64,000 nucleotides of DNA from Pulveribacter suum. Lineage in GTDB: Bacteria > Pseudomonadota > Gammaproteobacteria > Burkholderiales > Burkholderiaceae_C. A model generated the notes under the pieces. That model saw nothing but the letters and a program-made list of their open reading frames with translations, was not told the DNA's origin and did no database searches. This document shows positions 8,732-18,215 of this stretch, in pieces (the first letter of the stretch is position 1; every line of letters begins with the position of its first letter). Position numbers and translations under genes: made by a program. Location of the stretch: NCBI RefSeq assembly GCF_003013695.1, contig NZ_CP027792.1, positions 3,058,501 through 3,122,500 of the forward strand, written 5' to 3'.

Positions 8732-9484
8732 TCAGTAGTCGTCCGGCAGGCGGCCGTCAGCGCCTGCATCCGCGCCTGCCCGCCCCGCGGGCGCATTGCG
8801 GTTGCGCACGCCCAGGTACACGTCGCGGGTGAAGGTGTAGGAGTCCAGCGCCGCGCTGTCCAGCACCGCGCCTGCCCCCAGCAGCTGGGAGCGGCGGTCC
8901 GCCACGCGCAGGCCGTACAGCGAGTTGCGCGCCGAGACAGGATCGGCCTGACGCACGCCGTCGCCCCACCAGTCCGCCGGCAGCGCGGCGGTGTCGCGCA
9001 CCGTGGATGGGCCCAGCAGCGGCAGCACCAGATAGGGACCGGTCGGCACGCCCCAGCGGCCCAGGGTCAGGCCGAAGTCCTGCTTGCGCCGCGGCAGGCC
9101 CATTTCGCTGGCGATGTCCAGCACGCCGCCCAGGCCGAAGACGGTGTTGACGTTGAAGCGCACCAGGCTGTCGTAGGCCTCGCGTCCGCGCAGCTGCAGC
9201 ACGTTGTTGACGAAAGTCCAGACTTCGCCCAGGTTGCCGAAGAAGTTGTTCACGCCGGTGCGCAGCGGGCGGGGCGTCACGTCGCGGTACAGGGTCGCCA
9301 CCGGCTTGAGCACGGCATCGTCCACGCTCTCGTTGAAGGTGGTCATGGAGCGGTTGTAGGGCTCCAGAGGGTCATCCGGATGGGCGCCCGGTCCGCTGGC
9401 GCAGCCGGCCAGCAGCGCCGCGGCCAGCGCAGCAGCGGCGCCGCGCCTGCGCAGGATCGAGACGGGTTGCAGTGGGGTTGTCAT
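8732..9484 (-). CDS. mlaA: MlaA (VacJ), outer-membrane lipoprotein
   Basis: 250 residues. Signal peptide with lipobox LLAGC at about residue 28. Family motifs: DPLEPYNRSMTTFNE, FFGNLGEVWTFVNNVLQ, RFNVNTVFGLGGVLDIASEMG, FGLTLGRWGVPTGPYLVLPLLGPS (cited as its conserved parts only). MlaA removes mislocalised phospholipids from the outer leaflet and passes them to MlaC. It overlaps mlaD by four bases. In E. coli mlaA lies elsewhere; here it is inside the operon. Confidence 0.95.
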   Translation of the reverse strand: MTTPLQPVSILRRRGAAAALAAALLAGCASGPGAHPDDPLEPYNRSMTTFNESVDDAVLKPVATLYRDVTPRPLRTGVNNFFGNLGEVWTFVNNVLQLRGREAYDSLVRFNVNTVFGLGGVLDIASEMGLPRRKQDFGLTLGRWGVPTGPYLVLPLLGPSTVRDTAALPADWWGDGVRQADPVSARNSLYGLRVADRRSQLLGAGAVLDSAALDSYTFTRDVYLGVRNRNAPAGRAGADAGADGRLPDDY

Positions 9485-9954
9485 TTCTTGCCTCCTGCGC
9501 CTTCCTCGGCCTTGCCGTAGAGAAACTGGCCAATGAGATTTTCCAGCACCACGGCGGACTGCGTGGCGGTGACGGTGTCGCCCTCGGCCAGGCGGGCTTC
9601 CTCGAAGCCCGCCTCGATGCCGATGTACTGGTCGCCCAGCAGGCCGCTGGTCAGGATCTTCAGCGAACTGTCCTTGGGAAAGACGTAGCGCTGGTCCATC
9701 TCCAGCGTCACCCGCGCCTGGTAGGTGGCGTCATCAAAAGCGATGGACTGCACGCGCCCGACCACCACGCCGGCGCTGCGCACCGCCGCCTGGGGCTTCA
9801 GCCCGCCGATGTTGTCAAAGCGCGCTGCGATGGTGTAGCCGCTGCGCCAGTTCAGCTGCAGCAGGTTGGCCGACTGCAGAGCCAGGAAGAGCAGCGCCGC
9901 CGCCCCCAGCAGGACGAACAGGCCGACCCAGATGTCGTTCTTGGAATGCTGCAT
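9481..9954 (-). CDS. mlaD: MlaD, inner-membrane MCE-domain protein
   Basis: 157 residues from ATG 9952-9954 (MQHSKNDIWVGLFVLLG). One N-terminal membrane helix (about 9-27), then a single MCE domain with FDNIGGLKPQAAVRSAGVVVG and LGDQYIGIEAGF. MlaD forms the hexameric lipid channel on the MlaFE transporter. A seven-codon upstream extension is open but does not fit the family. Confidence 0.95.
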   Translation of the reverse strand: MQHSKNDIWVGLFVLLGAAALLFLALQSANLLQLNWRSGYTIAARFDNIGGLKPQAAVRSAGVVVGRVQSIAFDDATYQARVTLEMDQRYVFPKDSSLKILTSGLLGDQYIGIEAGFEEARLAEGDTVTATQSAVVLENLIGQFLYGKAEEGAGGKK

Positions 9955-10020
9955 GACTCGCTTACCTCCAGGCACCCGCTCGGGCGCCCCGTTGGGCTTT
10001 TTTCATCGATGGGTCCTCGC

Positions 10021-10803
10021 TCAGATGCTGAACATGAGCGCCGTGAGCACGAAGTCCAGTGCCAGCACGGCCAGCGAGGCCATCACCACGGTGCGCGTGG
10101 TGGCGCGCGACACGCCCTCGGGCGTCGGCTTGGCGACAAAACCCTGCAAGAGCGCCACGAAGGTCACCGTGACGCCGAATACGGCACTTTTGACCACGCC
10201 GTTGCCCACGTCCCGCACCACGTCCACGCCGGCCTGCATCTGGCCCCAGAAGGCGCCGCCATCGACGCCGATCAGCACCACCCCCACCAGCCAGCCGCCC
10301 AGCACGCCCACGGCGCTGAACACGGCCGCCAGCAGCGGCATGACGATCACGCCGGCGAAAAAGCGCGGCGCCAGGATGCGGCGCACCGGGTCCACCGCCA
10401 TCATCTCCATGGCCGACAGCTGCTCGCCGGCGCGCATCAGGCCGATCTCGGCGGTGAGCGAGGTGCCGGCGCGCCCGGCAAACAGCAGCGCCGTGACCAC
10501 CGGCCCCAGCTCGCGCACCAGCCCCAGCGTGACGACCAGGCCGAGCGAATTGGCCGATCCGTACAGCTGCAGCACGTTGTAGCCCTGCAGCGCCAGCACG
10601 AAGCCCACGAACAGGCCCGAGGTGGCGATGATGGACAGCGAATGGTTGCCCAGGAAGTGGATCTGGTCGCGCAGCAGCGCCGGACGCTGCGCCACCGCGC
10701 CGGCCAGCGACAGCAGCCGCACGAACAGCCGCGCACCGGCGCCCAGGGCTGCCAGCTTGCTGCGCACGGCGTAGCCGACGTGAGAGGGGCGCCACCAGCT
10801 CAT
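10021..10803 (-). CDS. mlaE: MlaE, lipid transporter permease
   Basis: 260 residues of MlaE/permease type with five to six membrane segments. Seen: SLSIIATSGLFVGFVLALQG, LVRELGPVVTALLFAGRAGT, TAEIGLMRAGEQLSAM and PVRRILAPRFFAGVI. It is the integral subunit of the MlaFEDB complex. Its start overlaps the mlaF stop by four bases; 66 bp separate it from mlaD. Confidence 0.95.
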   Translation of the reverse strand: MSWWRPSHVGYAVRSKLAALGAGARLFVRLLSLAGAVAQRPALLRDQIHFLGNHSLSIIATSGLFVGFVLALQGYNVLQLYGSANSLGLVVTLGLVRELGPVVTALLFAGRAGTSLTAEIGLMRAGEQLSAMEMMAVDPVRRILAPRFFAGVIVMPLLAAVFSAVGVLGGWLVGVVLIGVDGGAFWGQMQAGVDVVRDVGNGVVKSAVFGVTVTFVALLQGFVAKPTPEGVSRATTRTVVMASLAVLALDFVLTALMFSI

Positions 10804-11627
10804 GGCAGGCCTCCGAAATCCTCGGCCACGCTGGGGGCCGGGTAGTGAAAGGGCACCGGCCCGGTGGGCAGGGCGCGCACGAACTGGTGCACCAGCGGGT
10901 CCTGGCTGGCGCGCACCTCCTCGGGCGTGCCCTGCGCGGCCACGTTGCCGGGCCCCAGGATGATGACGTGGTCGGCCAGTCGGAAGGTCTCCTCCAGGTC
11001 GTGCGAGACGACGATGCTGGTCAGGCCCATGGCCTGGCCCAGGCGGCGGATGAGCTGGGCGGCCGTGCCCAGCGAGATCGGGTCCAGCCCGGCGAAGGGC
11101 TCGTCGTACATGACCAGCTGCGGATCCAGCGCGATGGCGCGCGCAAGCGCCACGCGCCGGGCCATGCCGCCGGAGATCTGGCTGGGCAAGAGATCGCGCG
11201 CGCCGCGCAGGCCGACGGCGGCGAGCTTCATCAGCACCACGTCGCGGATCAGGCCTTCAGGCAGGTCGGTGTGCTCGCGCAGCGGGAAGGCCACGTTCTC
11301 GAACACGCTCATGTCGGTGAACAGCGCGCCGAACTGAAACAGCATGCCCATGCGCCGGCGCATGGCGTACAGCTGCGCCGGGTCCATGGCGCCCACGTCC
11401 TGGCCGTCCACCAGCACCTGGCCGCCCTGCGCCCGGTGCTGCCCGCCGATCAGGCGCAGCACGGTGGTCTTGCCGCCGCCGGAGGCGCCCATGATGGCCG
11501 TGACCTTGCCGCGCGGCACGGCAAGCGACAGGTCCTGCAGCACCACGCGCTCGCCGTAGCCGAACGTGACGCCGCGCAGCTCCACGTGGGCGCTGGCGCT
11601 GGGGTCGGCTGTTGGGGTGTCGGGCAT
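10800..11627 (-). CDS. mlaF: MlaF, lipid transporter ATPase
   Basis: 275 residues from ATG 11625-11627 (MPDTPTADPS). Walker A GASGGGKTT, LFQFGALFTDMSVFENVAFPLRE (the MlaF-specific Q-loop region), signature ISGGMARR, Walker B LVMYDEPFAGLD and IVVSHDLEE. First gene of the mla run; a 17-codon open extension upstream is unlikely to be translated. Confidence 0.95.
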   Translation of the reverse strand: MPDTPTADPSASAHVELRGVTFGYGERVVLQDLSLAVPRGKVTAIMGASGGGKTTVLRLIGGQHRAQGGQVLVDGQDVGAMDPAQLYAMRRRMGMLFQFGALFTDMSVFENVAFPLREHTDLPEGLIRDVVLMKLAAVGLRGARDLLPSQISGGMARRVALARAIALDPQLVMYDEPFAGLDPISLGTAAQLIRRLGQAMGLTSIVVSHDLEETFRLADHVIILGPGNVAAQGTPEEVRASQDPLVHQFVRALPTGPVPFHYPAPSVAEDFGGLP

Positions 11628-11746
11628 GGTGAAAAACCGGTCTGCTGCCCTCCTCGGCGCTGCAGACCAACCCGCCATGATAGGGGCAAACCCGGTTTTT
11701 CAGGCGGGGGCGTCGCCAGCCATGTGGCATTGATAGGACGATTTGC

Positions 11747-12022
11747 TACAATCGCGGGTTCTACAAAATGTCACGCTCGCCTTGCCGAGCGGATTGCTGT
11801 CAGCGTTGCCAGGCGCCCTTTCACAAGCGCACGATGGAACCAAGGGCGCGGCAATGACGGGCAGGAGCCTTTCCTGCCAGGGACATTCCCCCCTCCCCAT
11901 TCCTTCGTGCGCGGACGCCGCCGCAGCGCGCCGGTCGGCGACCGCCGGGGGTGCGAACCCTTTGGCCTCGCCATTTGTCTGTCACGCTCAGCCGAGCGTA
12001 GGAAGAAAGGGTCCCTGCCTCC
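11747..12022 (+). promoter_or_regulatory. speD promoter and long structured 5' leader
   Basis: The mlaF-speD gap is 395 bp. TACAAT at 11747-11752 is a good -10, so the leader would be ~260 nt. Three stem-loops are visible: CGCTCG/CGAGCG (11774-11791), GGCAGGA/TCCTGCC (11860-11878) and ACGCTC/GAGCGT (11984-11999). The first and last share CACGCTC and GCCGAGCG, so their arms can swap partners. The last stem ends ~23 nt before the speD ATG. No known riboswitch class was recognised. Confidence 0.5.
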
Positions 12023-12433
12023 ATGAAGAACTACCAGTCCGTCGTCCCCATCGCCCCTCCTGCCGTGCAGCGCCACGCCACCGGGCTGCACCTGATCGGT
12101 GACCTGTACGGCTGTCTGTGCGACAGCCGCCTGATGCTGGATGCGGCCTATCTGGAAAATTTCTGCCGGCAGCGCGTGGACGAAGCCGGCCTGACGACCG
12201 TGGGTTCGCTGTTCCACAGCTTCGGCGAAGGCGGCGGCGTGACCGGCGCGGTGGTGCTGGCCGAGTCGCACCTGGCCATCCACACCTGGCCCGAGGCCGG
12301 CTACGTGACGCTGGACGTGTACGTCTGCAACTACACCGAGAACAACCGCCCGAAGGCGCAAAAGCTGTTCGACGACCTGCTGGCGGCCTTCAAGCCGGGC
12401 GACCCGCACCTGCACAGCGTCGATCGGGCATGA
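12023..12433 (+). CDS. speD: S-adenosylmethionine decarboxylase proenzyme
   Basis: 136 residues, the short bacterial SpeD/SpeH type. It self-cleaves between E81 and S82 (AESHLAIHTWPE), giving the pyruvoyl group that decarboxylates SAM to the aminopropyl donor for spermidine. GLHLIGDLYGC and DVYVCNY are also typical. It overlaps speE by four bases (ATGA), so donor formation and use are coupled. The region just upstream has no strong Shine-Dalgarno. Confidence 0.95.
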   Translation: MKNYQSVVPIAPPAVQRHATGLHLIGDLYGCLCDSRLMLDAAYLENFCRQRVDEAGLTTVGSLFHSFGEGGGVTGAVVLAESHLAIHTWPEAGYVTLDVYVCNYTENNRPKAQKLFDDLLAAFKPGDPHLHSVDRA

Positions 12434-13368
12434 GCGCTCGCTACCTGGCCGAGCGCCTGAGCGCCGACTTCGGCCTGTACCTGTCCAGCAGCGCCACGCT
12501 GGCGCAGCGGCAGTCCCGGTGGCAGCACATCGAGGTCTTCGACAACCCGCAGTTCGGGCGCGTGATGCGCATCGACGGGGTGTTCATGACCAGCGAGCGC
12601 GACGAATTCTTCTACCACGAGCCCATGGTGCATCTGCCGGCCATCGCCCACCCGGGCGTGAAGCGCGCGCTGGTGGTGGGCGGCGGCGACGGCGGGGCGG
12701 CCGAGGAGCTGCTCAAGCTGCCTGGCATCGAGCGCGTGGTGCTGGCCGAACTGGACGGCGACGTGGTGGACATGGCGCGCCAGTGGCTGCCGGGCATCCA
12801 CCGCGGCGCCTTCGATGACCCGCGCCTGGAGGTGCACCTGGGCGACGCGCGCGCCTTCCTGGGCCACGGCGGCGAGCGCTTCGACCAGATCGTGCTGGAC
12901 CTGACCGACCCGTTCGGCCCGGCCATCGAGCTGTACACCGTGGCCTTCTACCAGGCCTGCCGGCAGGCGCTGAACCCCGGCGGCGTGCTGTCGCTGCACC
13001 TGGGCTCGCCCGTGCACTTGGCCGAGAGCATGGCGCGCATTGCCGCATCGGTGCGCGAGGTGTTCCCGGTGTTCCGGCCCTACCTGCAGTACGTGCCGCT
13101 GTACGGCACGCTGTGGTGCATGGGCATGGCGTCGGACACCACCGACCCGGCCGCCCTCACGGAGCAGGAGGTCGATGCACGCATCGCCGCGCGCGGCCTG
13201 CAGGGCCTGCAGCTGTACAACGGCGCCATGCACCACGCACTGCTGGCGCAGCCCAACTTCGTGCGCGAGCTGCTGGCCCGCCCTGCCCTGCCCATCCACA
13301 GCGGCGACGTGCTGGGCGACGTGCGCGACCCGGCGCAGCTGCCGCCGGTGACGGTGACGGCCGGCTGA
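12430..13368 (+). CDS. speE: Spermidine synthase (polyamine aminopropyltransferase)
   Basis: 312 residues. Family motifs: QHIEVFDNPQFGRVMRIDG, VVGGGDGGAAEE (83-92) for decarboxylated SAM and the catalytic-loop DLTDPFGP near residue 156. It transfers aminopropyl from decarboxylated SAM to putrescine. The start at 12430 lies in the speD stop. Slightly longer than the E. coli enzyme at the C-terminus. Confidence 0.95.
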   Translation: MSARYLAERLSADFGLYLSSSATLAQRQSRWQHIEVFDNPQFGRVMRIDGVFMTSERDEFFYHEPMVHLPAIAHPGVKRALVVGGGDGGAAEELLKLPGIERVVLAELDGDVVDMARQWLPGIHRGAFDDPRLEVHLGDARAFLGHGGERFDQIVLDLTDPFGPAIELYTVAFYQACRQALNPGGVLSLHLGSPVHLAESMARIAASVREVFPVFRPYLQYVPLYGTLWCMGMASDTTDPAALTEQEVDARIAARGLQGLQLYNGAMHHALLAQPNFVRELLARPALPIHSGDVLGDVRDPAQLPPVTVTAG

Positions 13369-13397
13369 ACGCCCGCCGCGCCCGGCGCCGCAACAAG

Positions 13398-13426
13398 GCC
13401 CCTTCAGCGTACGGAGGGGCTTTTTT
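13398..13426 (+). terminator. Rho-independent terminator of speDE
   Basis: GCCCCT and AGGGGC arms around an ~11-nt loop, followed by six T at 13421-13426, 30 bp after the speE stop. Confidence 0.85.
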
Positions 13427-13499
13427 ATGCCTTTTCGGCCGCAAAGCCTTGCAGGGCATGCGCCAGCAGCTCCTCTTTCAATAGCGAAAGAGGCGCCCT

Positions 13500-14177
13500 T
13501 CAGGCCAGCGCGCCCGAGACCAGGCGCACCATGCGGTCGCAGCGGGCAGCCAGCTGCTCATCGTGCGTGACCATGACGAAGGCCGTGCCGCGGCTGCGCG
13601 CCAGCTCCAGCATCAGGGCGAACACGCCGTCGGCCGTGGCGCGGTCCAGGTTGCCCGTGGGCTCGTCGGCCAGCACGCAGGCCGGCCGGGTGACCAGTGC
13701 CCGGGCGATGGCCACGCGCTGGCGCTCGCCGCCCGACAGCTCGGCCGGGCGGTGCAGCACGCGCTCTTTCAAGCCCACGGCCTGCAGCATCTGCGCGGCC
13801 TGGGCCAGGCATTGCTCGTAGGGCTGGCGGCGGATGCGCAGCGGCATGGCCACGTTGTCCTGGGCGCTGAACTCGGGCAGCAGGTGGTGGAACTGGTAGA
13901 TGAAGCCCAGCTGCTCGTTGCGCAGCCGGCCCTGGGCGGCCGCGGGCAGCGCGGCCAGGTCCTGCCCAGCCAGCAGCACCGTGCCGCTGCTGGGCGCGTC
14001 CAGCCCGCCCAGCAGGTGCAGCAAGGTGCTCTTGCCCGAGCCCGAGGCGCCGACGATGGCCAGCGTCTCGCCGGCATGCACCTGCAGGTCCACGCCGCGC
14101 AGCACGGCCACGTCCAGCCGGCCTTCGGTGAAGCGCTTGGACAGGCCGCGCGCCTGCAGCACCACGTTGTCATTCAT
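13500..14177 (-). CDS. lolD: LolD, lipoprotein-releasing ABC transporter ATPase
   Basis: 225 residues. Walker [29 protein letters not shown] (the LolD Q-loop hallmark), [26 protein letters not shown]. LolD powers release of lipoproteins from the inner membrane to LolA. It overlaps the permease gene by 8 bp. The preceding 73 bp contain a small CTCTTTC/GAAAGAG hairpin without a T-run. Confidence 0.94.
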   Translation of the reverse strand: MNDNVVLQARGLSKRFTEGRLDVAVLRGVDLQVHAGETLAIVGASGSGKSTLLHLLGGLDAPSSGTVLLAGQDLAALPAAAQGRLRNEQLGFIYQFHHLLPEFSAQDNVAMPLRIRRQPYEQCLAQAAQMLQAVGLKERVLHRPAELSGGERQRVAIARALVTRPACVLADEPTGNLDRATADGVFALMLELARSRGTAFVMVTHDEQLAARCDRMVRLVSGALA

Positions 14178-15423
14178 AGCGCAGGGCCTCCGCAGGGTTG
14201 ACGCGGCTGGCGCGCCAGCTCGGATACAGCGTGGCCACGAAGGCCAGCACCAGCGAGATCAGCGCGATCGGCACGATGTCGGCCGCCAGCGGCTCGCTGG
14301 GCATGCGGCTGATCAGGTAGATGTCCTTGGGCAGAAAGCTGGTGTGCAGCAGCCGCTCGATGGCCGGCACGATGACGTCGATGTTGAAGGCCACGGCCAG
14401 TCCCAGGGCCAGCCCGCCCAGCGTGCCGATCACGCCCACCATGGCGCCCTGCACCACGAACACGCCCATGATGCTGGCCGGGCTGGCGCCCAGCGTGCGC
14501 AGGATGGCGATGTCGGCGCGCTTGTCGGTCACGGTCATGACCAGGGTGGAGACCAGGTTGAACGCCGCCACCGCCACGATCAGCGTGAGGATGATGAACA
14601 TCATGCGTTTTTCCAGCTGCACGGCCGCAAACCAGGTCTTGTTCTGCTGCGTCCAGTCGCGGATCAACAGGTGGCCCGACAGGCTGCGCGCCAGCTCCTG
14701 CGTGACCTGGGGCGCCTGGTGCAGGTCCTTGAGCTTCAGGCGCACGCCGGTGGGGCCCTCCAGGCGGAAGATGCGCTCGGCGTCCTCATGGTGCAGCAGC
14801 ACCAGGGCCGCGTCGTACTCGTAGTGGCCGGAATTGAACGTGCCGGCCACCGTCATCTGCTTGAGGCGCGGCACCACCCCGGCCGGGGTGACCTGGCCGG
14901 CCGGCGCGATCAGCGTGACCACGTCGCCCGCCGTCACGCCCAGCTGGTGCTCCAGCTCGCTGCCCAGCACCACGCGGAACTCGCCCGGCATCAGGGCCTT
15001 CAGGCCCTCCACGTTCTCGGCCGCCAGGTCGGTCACCTCGGCCTCGCGGTGGGGGTCGATGCCGCGCACCATCGCGCCCTTCATGTCCTCGCCGCGCGCC
15101 AGCAGCGCCTGCGCCGCCACGAAGGGCGCAGCGCCGATCACATTCGGGTTGGCGCGCGCCTCGGCCAGGGTGCGCTCCATGTCGGGCAGCGCGCCGCCGT
15201 CGGGCGCAAAGATCTCGATGTGCGAGACCACGCTGAGCATGCGGTCGCGCACCTCTTTCTGAAAGCCGTTCATCACGGACAGCACGATGATCAGCGCCGC
15301 CACGCCCAGGGCGATGCCCAGCATGGACACGCCCGAGATGAAGGAGATGAAGCCGTTGCGGCGCGTGGCGCGCCCGGCGCGCGTGTAGCGCCAGCCCAGG
15401 GCCAGTTCGTAGGGAATTTGCAT
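14170..15423 (-). CDS. lolC: LolC/E-type lipoprotein-releasing permease
   Basis: 417 residues from ATG 15421-15423 ([17 protein letters not shown]). Four membrane helices: one N-terminal ([17 protein letters not shown]) and three near the C-terminus, with a large periplasmic domain between, as in the FtsX/MacB fold. Only one permease accompanies lolD, so the transporter probably uses two copies of this protein, as in LolDF-type bacteria, rather than a LolC/LolE pair. Confidence 0.92.
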   Translation of the reverse strand: MQIPYELALGWRYTRAGRATRRNGFISFISGVSMLGIALGVAALIIVLSVMNGFQKEVRDRMLSVVSHIEIFAPDGGALPDMERTLAEARANPNVIGAAPFVAAQALLARGEDMKGAMVRGIDPHREAEVTDLAAENVEGLKALMPGEFRVVLGSELEHQLGVTAGDVVTLIAPAGQVTPAGVVPRLKQMTVAGTFNSGHYEYDAALVLLHHEDAERIFRLEGPTGVRLKLKDLHQAPQVTQELARSLSGHLLIRDWTQQNKTWFAAVQLEKRMMFIILTLIVAVAAFNLVSTLVMTVTDKRADIAILRTLGASPASIMGVFVVQGAMVGVIGTLGGLALGLAVAFNIDVIVPAIERLLHTSFLPKDIYLISRMPSEPLAADIVPIALISLVLAFVATLYPSWRASRVNPAEALRYE

Positions 15424-15514
15424 GCAGGAGGAAAGGGGACTTGCCGTGGCCCGCCGTAGGGGCACGGCAGCCCGTTGGGGCGGGCGCATTGTGGCATCCC
15501 GGACAATACGGCCG

Positions 15515-16456
15515 ATGCCAGACAAACTCCATTTGCTGATCCCGCTGGCCGCCAGCCCCGCGCCCGGCTGCCAGCAGGCACTGCAGGGCCTGCAGCTGCC
15601 GCAGCTGGAGCGCCTGCTGGCCCGCCTGACCCCCGCCGGCGCCGACGCCGGCGAGGAAACCGACTTCTCCCCTCCGCACGAACGCGCCCTGGCGCGCCAC
15701 CTGGGCCTGCCCGCCAGCAGCGCCGGCACCACGCCCTGGGCCGCCTGGGCCCGCGCCGACGTGCCCGCCGGCCAGGCCTGCGCCTGGGTCACGCCCTGCC
15801 AGTGGCAGGTGGGCGCCGACCACGTCACCATGCCCGACCCGCAGCAGCTGCGCCTGGACGAGGCCGATTCGCGCGCGCTGCTGGCCGTGCTGGCCCCGTG
15901 GTTCGCCCAGGACGGCATCGGGCTGGAATACGACGCCCCCACGCGCTGGCTGGCGCGCGGCGCCGCGCTGCAGGGCCTGGCCACGGCATCGCTGGACCGC
16001 GTCGTCGGCCGCGACGTGCGCGCCTGGATGCCCGACGCCGCCGGCGCCCGCACGCTGCACCGCCTGCACAGCGAGATGCAGATGCTGCTGTACACCCACC
16101 CCTGGAGCGACCAGCGCGCCGCGCGCGGCCTGCCCGCCGTCAACGCCTTCTGGCTGCACGGCGCCGGCGCCCTGGCCGAGCGGCCCGCGCCTGTGGCCCT
16201 GCCCGAGATGCCCCAAGCGCTGCAGCAGGCCGCGCTGCGCGAAGACTGGAGCGCCTGGGCCGCGGCCTGGCAGCAGCTGGACGCCGGCCCCGTCGCCCGC
16301 CTGGCCGCCCACGTGGCCGCCGGCGGCCAGGCGCGCCTGACGCTGTGCGGCGAGCGCTCGGCCCTGCAGTGGGATACGGCGCCGCGCAGCCTGCGCCAGA
16401 GGATTCAAGGCCTTTTTGGCCGCCAGCGCTTGATGGACTTGCGCGAACAGCTATGA
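15515..16456 (+). CDS. Conserved protein upstream of recJ (COG4255-like)
   Basis: 313 residues from ATG 15515 (MPDKLHLLIPLAASPAPG). It resembles a conserved betaproteobacterial protein often labelled phosphoglycerate mutase in databases; I see no sequence support for that activity. Visible blocks include LPQLERLLARL, LSPPHERALAR-like, HRLHSEMQMLLYTHP, VNAFWLHGAG and LTLCGER. The VNAFWLHGAG block is the most striking. It overlaps recJ by four bases (ATGA). Its last codons run into a dispersed repeat. Function unknown. Confidence 0.8.
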   Translation: MPDKLHLLIPLAASPAPGCQQALQGLQLPQLERLLARLTPAGADAGEETDFSPPHERALARHLGLPASSAGTTPWAAWARADVPAGQACAWVTPCQWQVGADHVTMPDPQQLRLDEADSRALLAVLAPWFAQDGIGLEYDAPTRWLARGAALQGLATASLDRVVGRDVRAWMPDAAGARTLHRLHSEMQMLLYTHPWSDQRAARGLPAVNAFWLHGAGALAERPAPVALPEMPQALQQAALREDWSAWAAAWQQLDAGPVARLAAHVAAGGQARLTLCGERSALQWDTAPRSLRQRIQGLFGRQRLMDLREQL

Positions 16457-16467
16457 AAATAATAGTA
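16412..16467 (-). repeat. Dispersed palindromic repeat, copy 4 (recJ start)
   Basis: TTTTTGGCC, CAGCGCTTG...CTTGCGCGAACAGCTATGAAAATAATAG. It encodes the last codons of the upstream gene. The recJ ATG (16453) arises where the repeat consensus has AGCTATC. Confidence 0.75.
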
Positions 16468-18177
16468 AGAGATTGCCCGCCCCGCACCGCCTGGGCGCTG
16501 GAGCAGGCCGGCGTGCACCCGCTGCTGGCGCGCCTGTACGCCGCCCGCGGCGTCAGCGGCAAGGAGGACCTGGACGACGCCCTGGCTCGTCTGCTGCCGC
16601 CCGGCGGCCTGCACGGCGCGGCCCAGGCTGCCCGCGTGCTGGCCGACGCCATGGAGCAGAGCCAGCGCCTGATGATCGTGGCCGACTACGACTGCGACGG
16701 CGCCACCGCCTGCGCCGTGGCCGTGCGCGGCCTGCAGCTGCTGGGCGCGCAGCACGTGGATTACCTGGTGCCCGACCGCGTGGTGGACGGCTACGGCCTC
16801 ACGGCCCAAATAGCCCGCCGCGTGGCCGAGCGCGGCGCGGACGTGCTGATCACCGTGGACAACGGCATCGCCAGCTGCGAGGGCGTGGAGCAGGCACGCG
16901 CTCTGGGCCTGAAGGTGGTGGTGACCGACCACCACCTGCCCGGCCCCCGGCTGCCCGAGGCCGACGCCATCGTCAATCCCAACCAGCCCGGCTGCGACTT
17001 TCCCAGCAAGTGCATCGCCGGCGTGGGCGTCATGTTCTACGTGCTGATGGCGCTGCGCAGCGAGCTGCGCGCGCGCGGCCGCTTCGACCAGGGCACCCAG
17101 CCGCGGCTGGAGCCCCTGCTGCCCCTGGTGGCGCTGGGCACCGTGGCCGACGTGGTCAAGCTCGATGGCAACAACCGCCGCCTGGTCGCCCAGGGCCTGA
17201 AGCGCATCCGCGCCGGACAGATGCAGCCGGGCATCCGCGCGCTGTTCGAGGCCGCCGGCCGCCGGCCCGACGCCGCCACCACCTTCGACTTCGGCTTTGC
17301 GCTGGGCCCGCGCATCAACGCCGCCGGCCGGCTGGCCGACATGACGCTGGGCATCGAATGCCTGCTGACCGAGGACGGCAGCCGCGCCGGCGAGCTGGCG
17401 CGCCAGCTGGACGCCATCAACCGCGAGCGGCGCGAGCTGGAGGGCGGCATGCGCGATCAGGCACAGGCGCTGGCCGAGAGCCTGTTCGATGAGCGCGAGG
17501 AGCCGCCGCCGGCCATCAGCGTGTTCGACCCGGACTTTCACGAAGGCGTGGTCGGCATCGTCGCCTCGCGCCTGAAAGACCGGCTGCACCGGCCGACCTT
17601 CGTCTTCGCCCCCAGCGCCGCCCCGGGCAAGGCGCATGAGCTCAAGGGCTCGGGCCGCTCGATCCCCGGCTTTCACCTGCGCGACGCGCTGGACCTGGTG
17701 GCCAAGCGCCACCCTGGCGTGCTGCTGAAGTTTGGCGGCCATGCCATGGCCGCCGGCTGCACCGTGGCCGAGGAGCACATGGGCACCTTCGAGCAGGCTT
17801 TCGCCCAGGTGGCCCAGGAATGGCTGGACGCAGCCACCCTGACTCGCCGCCTGGAAACCGACGGCCCCCTGGCGCCCCAATACCGCCGCCCCGACCTGGT
17901 GGACACCCTGGCGCGCGAGGTCTGGGGCCAGGGCTTTGCCCCGCCCACGTTCAGCGAAGAGGTGCAGGTGCTCAGCCAGCGCCTGGTGGGCGAAGGCGGG
18001 CGGCACCTGTCGCTCAAGCTGCTGCACCAAGGCCAGCCGGTGGACGCCATCTGGTTCGGCCGCACCGAGCCGCTGCCGTCAAGCGCGCTGCTGGCCTTTC
18101 GGCTGGACGTGAACGAGTGGCGCGGCGAGCGGCGGGTGCAGTTTCTGGTGGAAGGGGCCGATTTGACGAACAGCTGA
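16453..18177 (+). CDS. recJ: Single-stranded-DNA-specific exonuclease RecJ
   Basis: 574 residues. A 5'-3' ssDNA exonuclease of recombination and mismatch repair. DHH-family motifs are all present: VADYDCDGATA near residue 76, VDNGIAS, VTDHHLPG, PLVALGTVADV, then DHHA1 with GPRINAAGR and FGGHAMAAG near 430. C-terminal OB-fold ends FLVEGADLTNS. The start is fixed by the ATGA overlap and lies inside a dispersed repeat. Confidence 0.95.
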   Translation: MKIIVRDCPPRTAWALEQAGVHPLLARLYAARGVSGKEDLDDALARLLPPGGLHGAAQAARVLADAMEQSQRLMIVADYDCDGATACAVAVRGLQLLGAQHVDYLVPDRVVDGYGLTAQIARRVAERGADVLITVDNGIASCEGVEQARALGLKVVVTDHHLPGPRLPEADAIVNPNQPGCDFPSKCIAGVGVMFYVLMALRSELRARGRFDQGTQPRLEPLLPLVALGTVADVVKLDGNNRRLVAQGLKRIRAGQMQPGIRALFEAAGRRPDAATTFDFGFALGPRINAAGRLADMTLGIECLLTEDGSRAGELARQLDAINRERRELEGGMRDQAQALAESLFDEREEPPPAISVFDPDFHEGVVGIVASRLKDRLHRPTFVFAPSAAPGKAHELKGSGRSIPGFHLRDALDLVAKRHPGVLLKFGGHAMAAGCTVAEEHMGTFEQAFAQVAQEWLDAATLTRRLETDGPLAPQYRRPDLVDTLAREVWGQGFAPPTFSEEVQVLSQRLVGEGGRHLSLKLLHQGQPVDAIWFGRTEPLPSSALLAFRLDVNEWRGERRVQFLVEGADLTNS

Positions 18178-18215
18178 AAGCAGCCCGGCAAGGCAGGGCA
18201 AGCGTGAGGAAACGC

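Noticed and set aside
12430..13368. A second function for the spermidine-synthase-like protein at 24070 as the main SpeE
   Set aside because: The 12430 gene has all SpeE motifs; the 24070 product lacks GGGDGG and the catalytic-loop signature.
13440..13497. Possible further copy of the dispersed repeat beside lolD
   Set aside because: Only GCGCCAGCAGCT is shared; too little to count as a copy.
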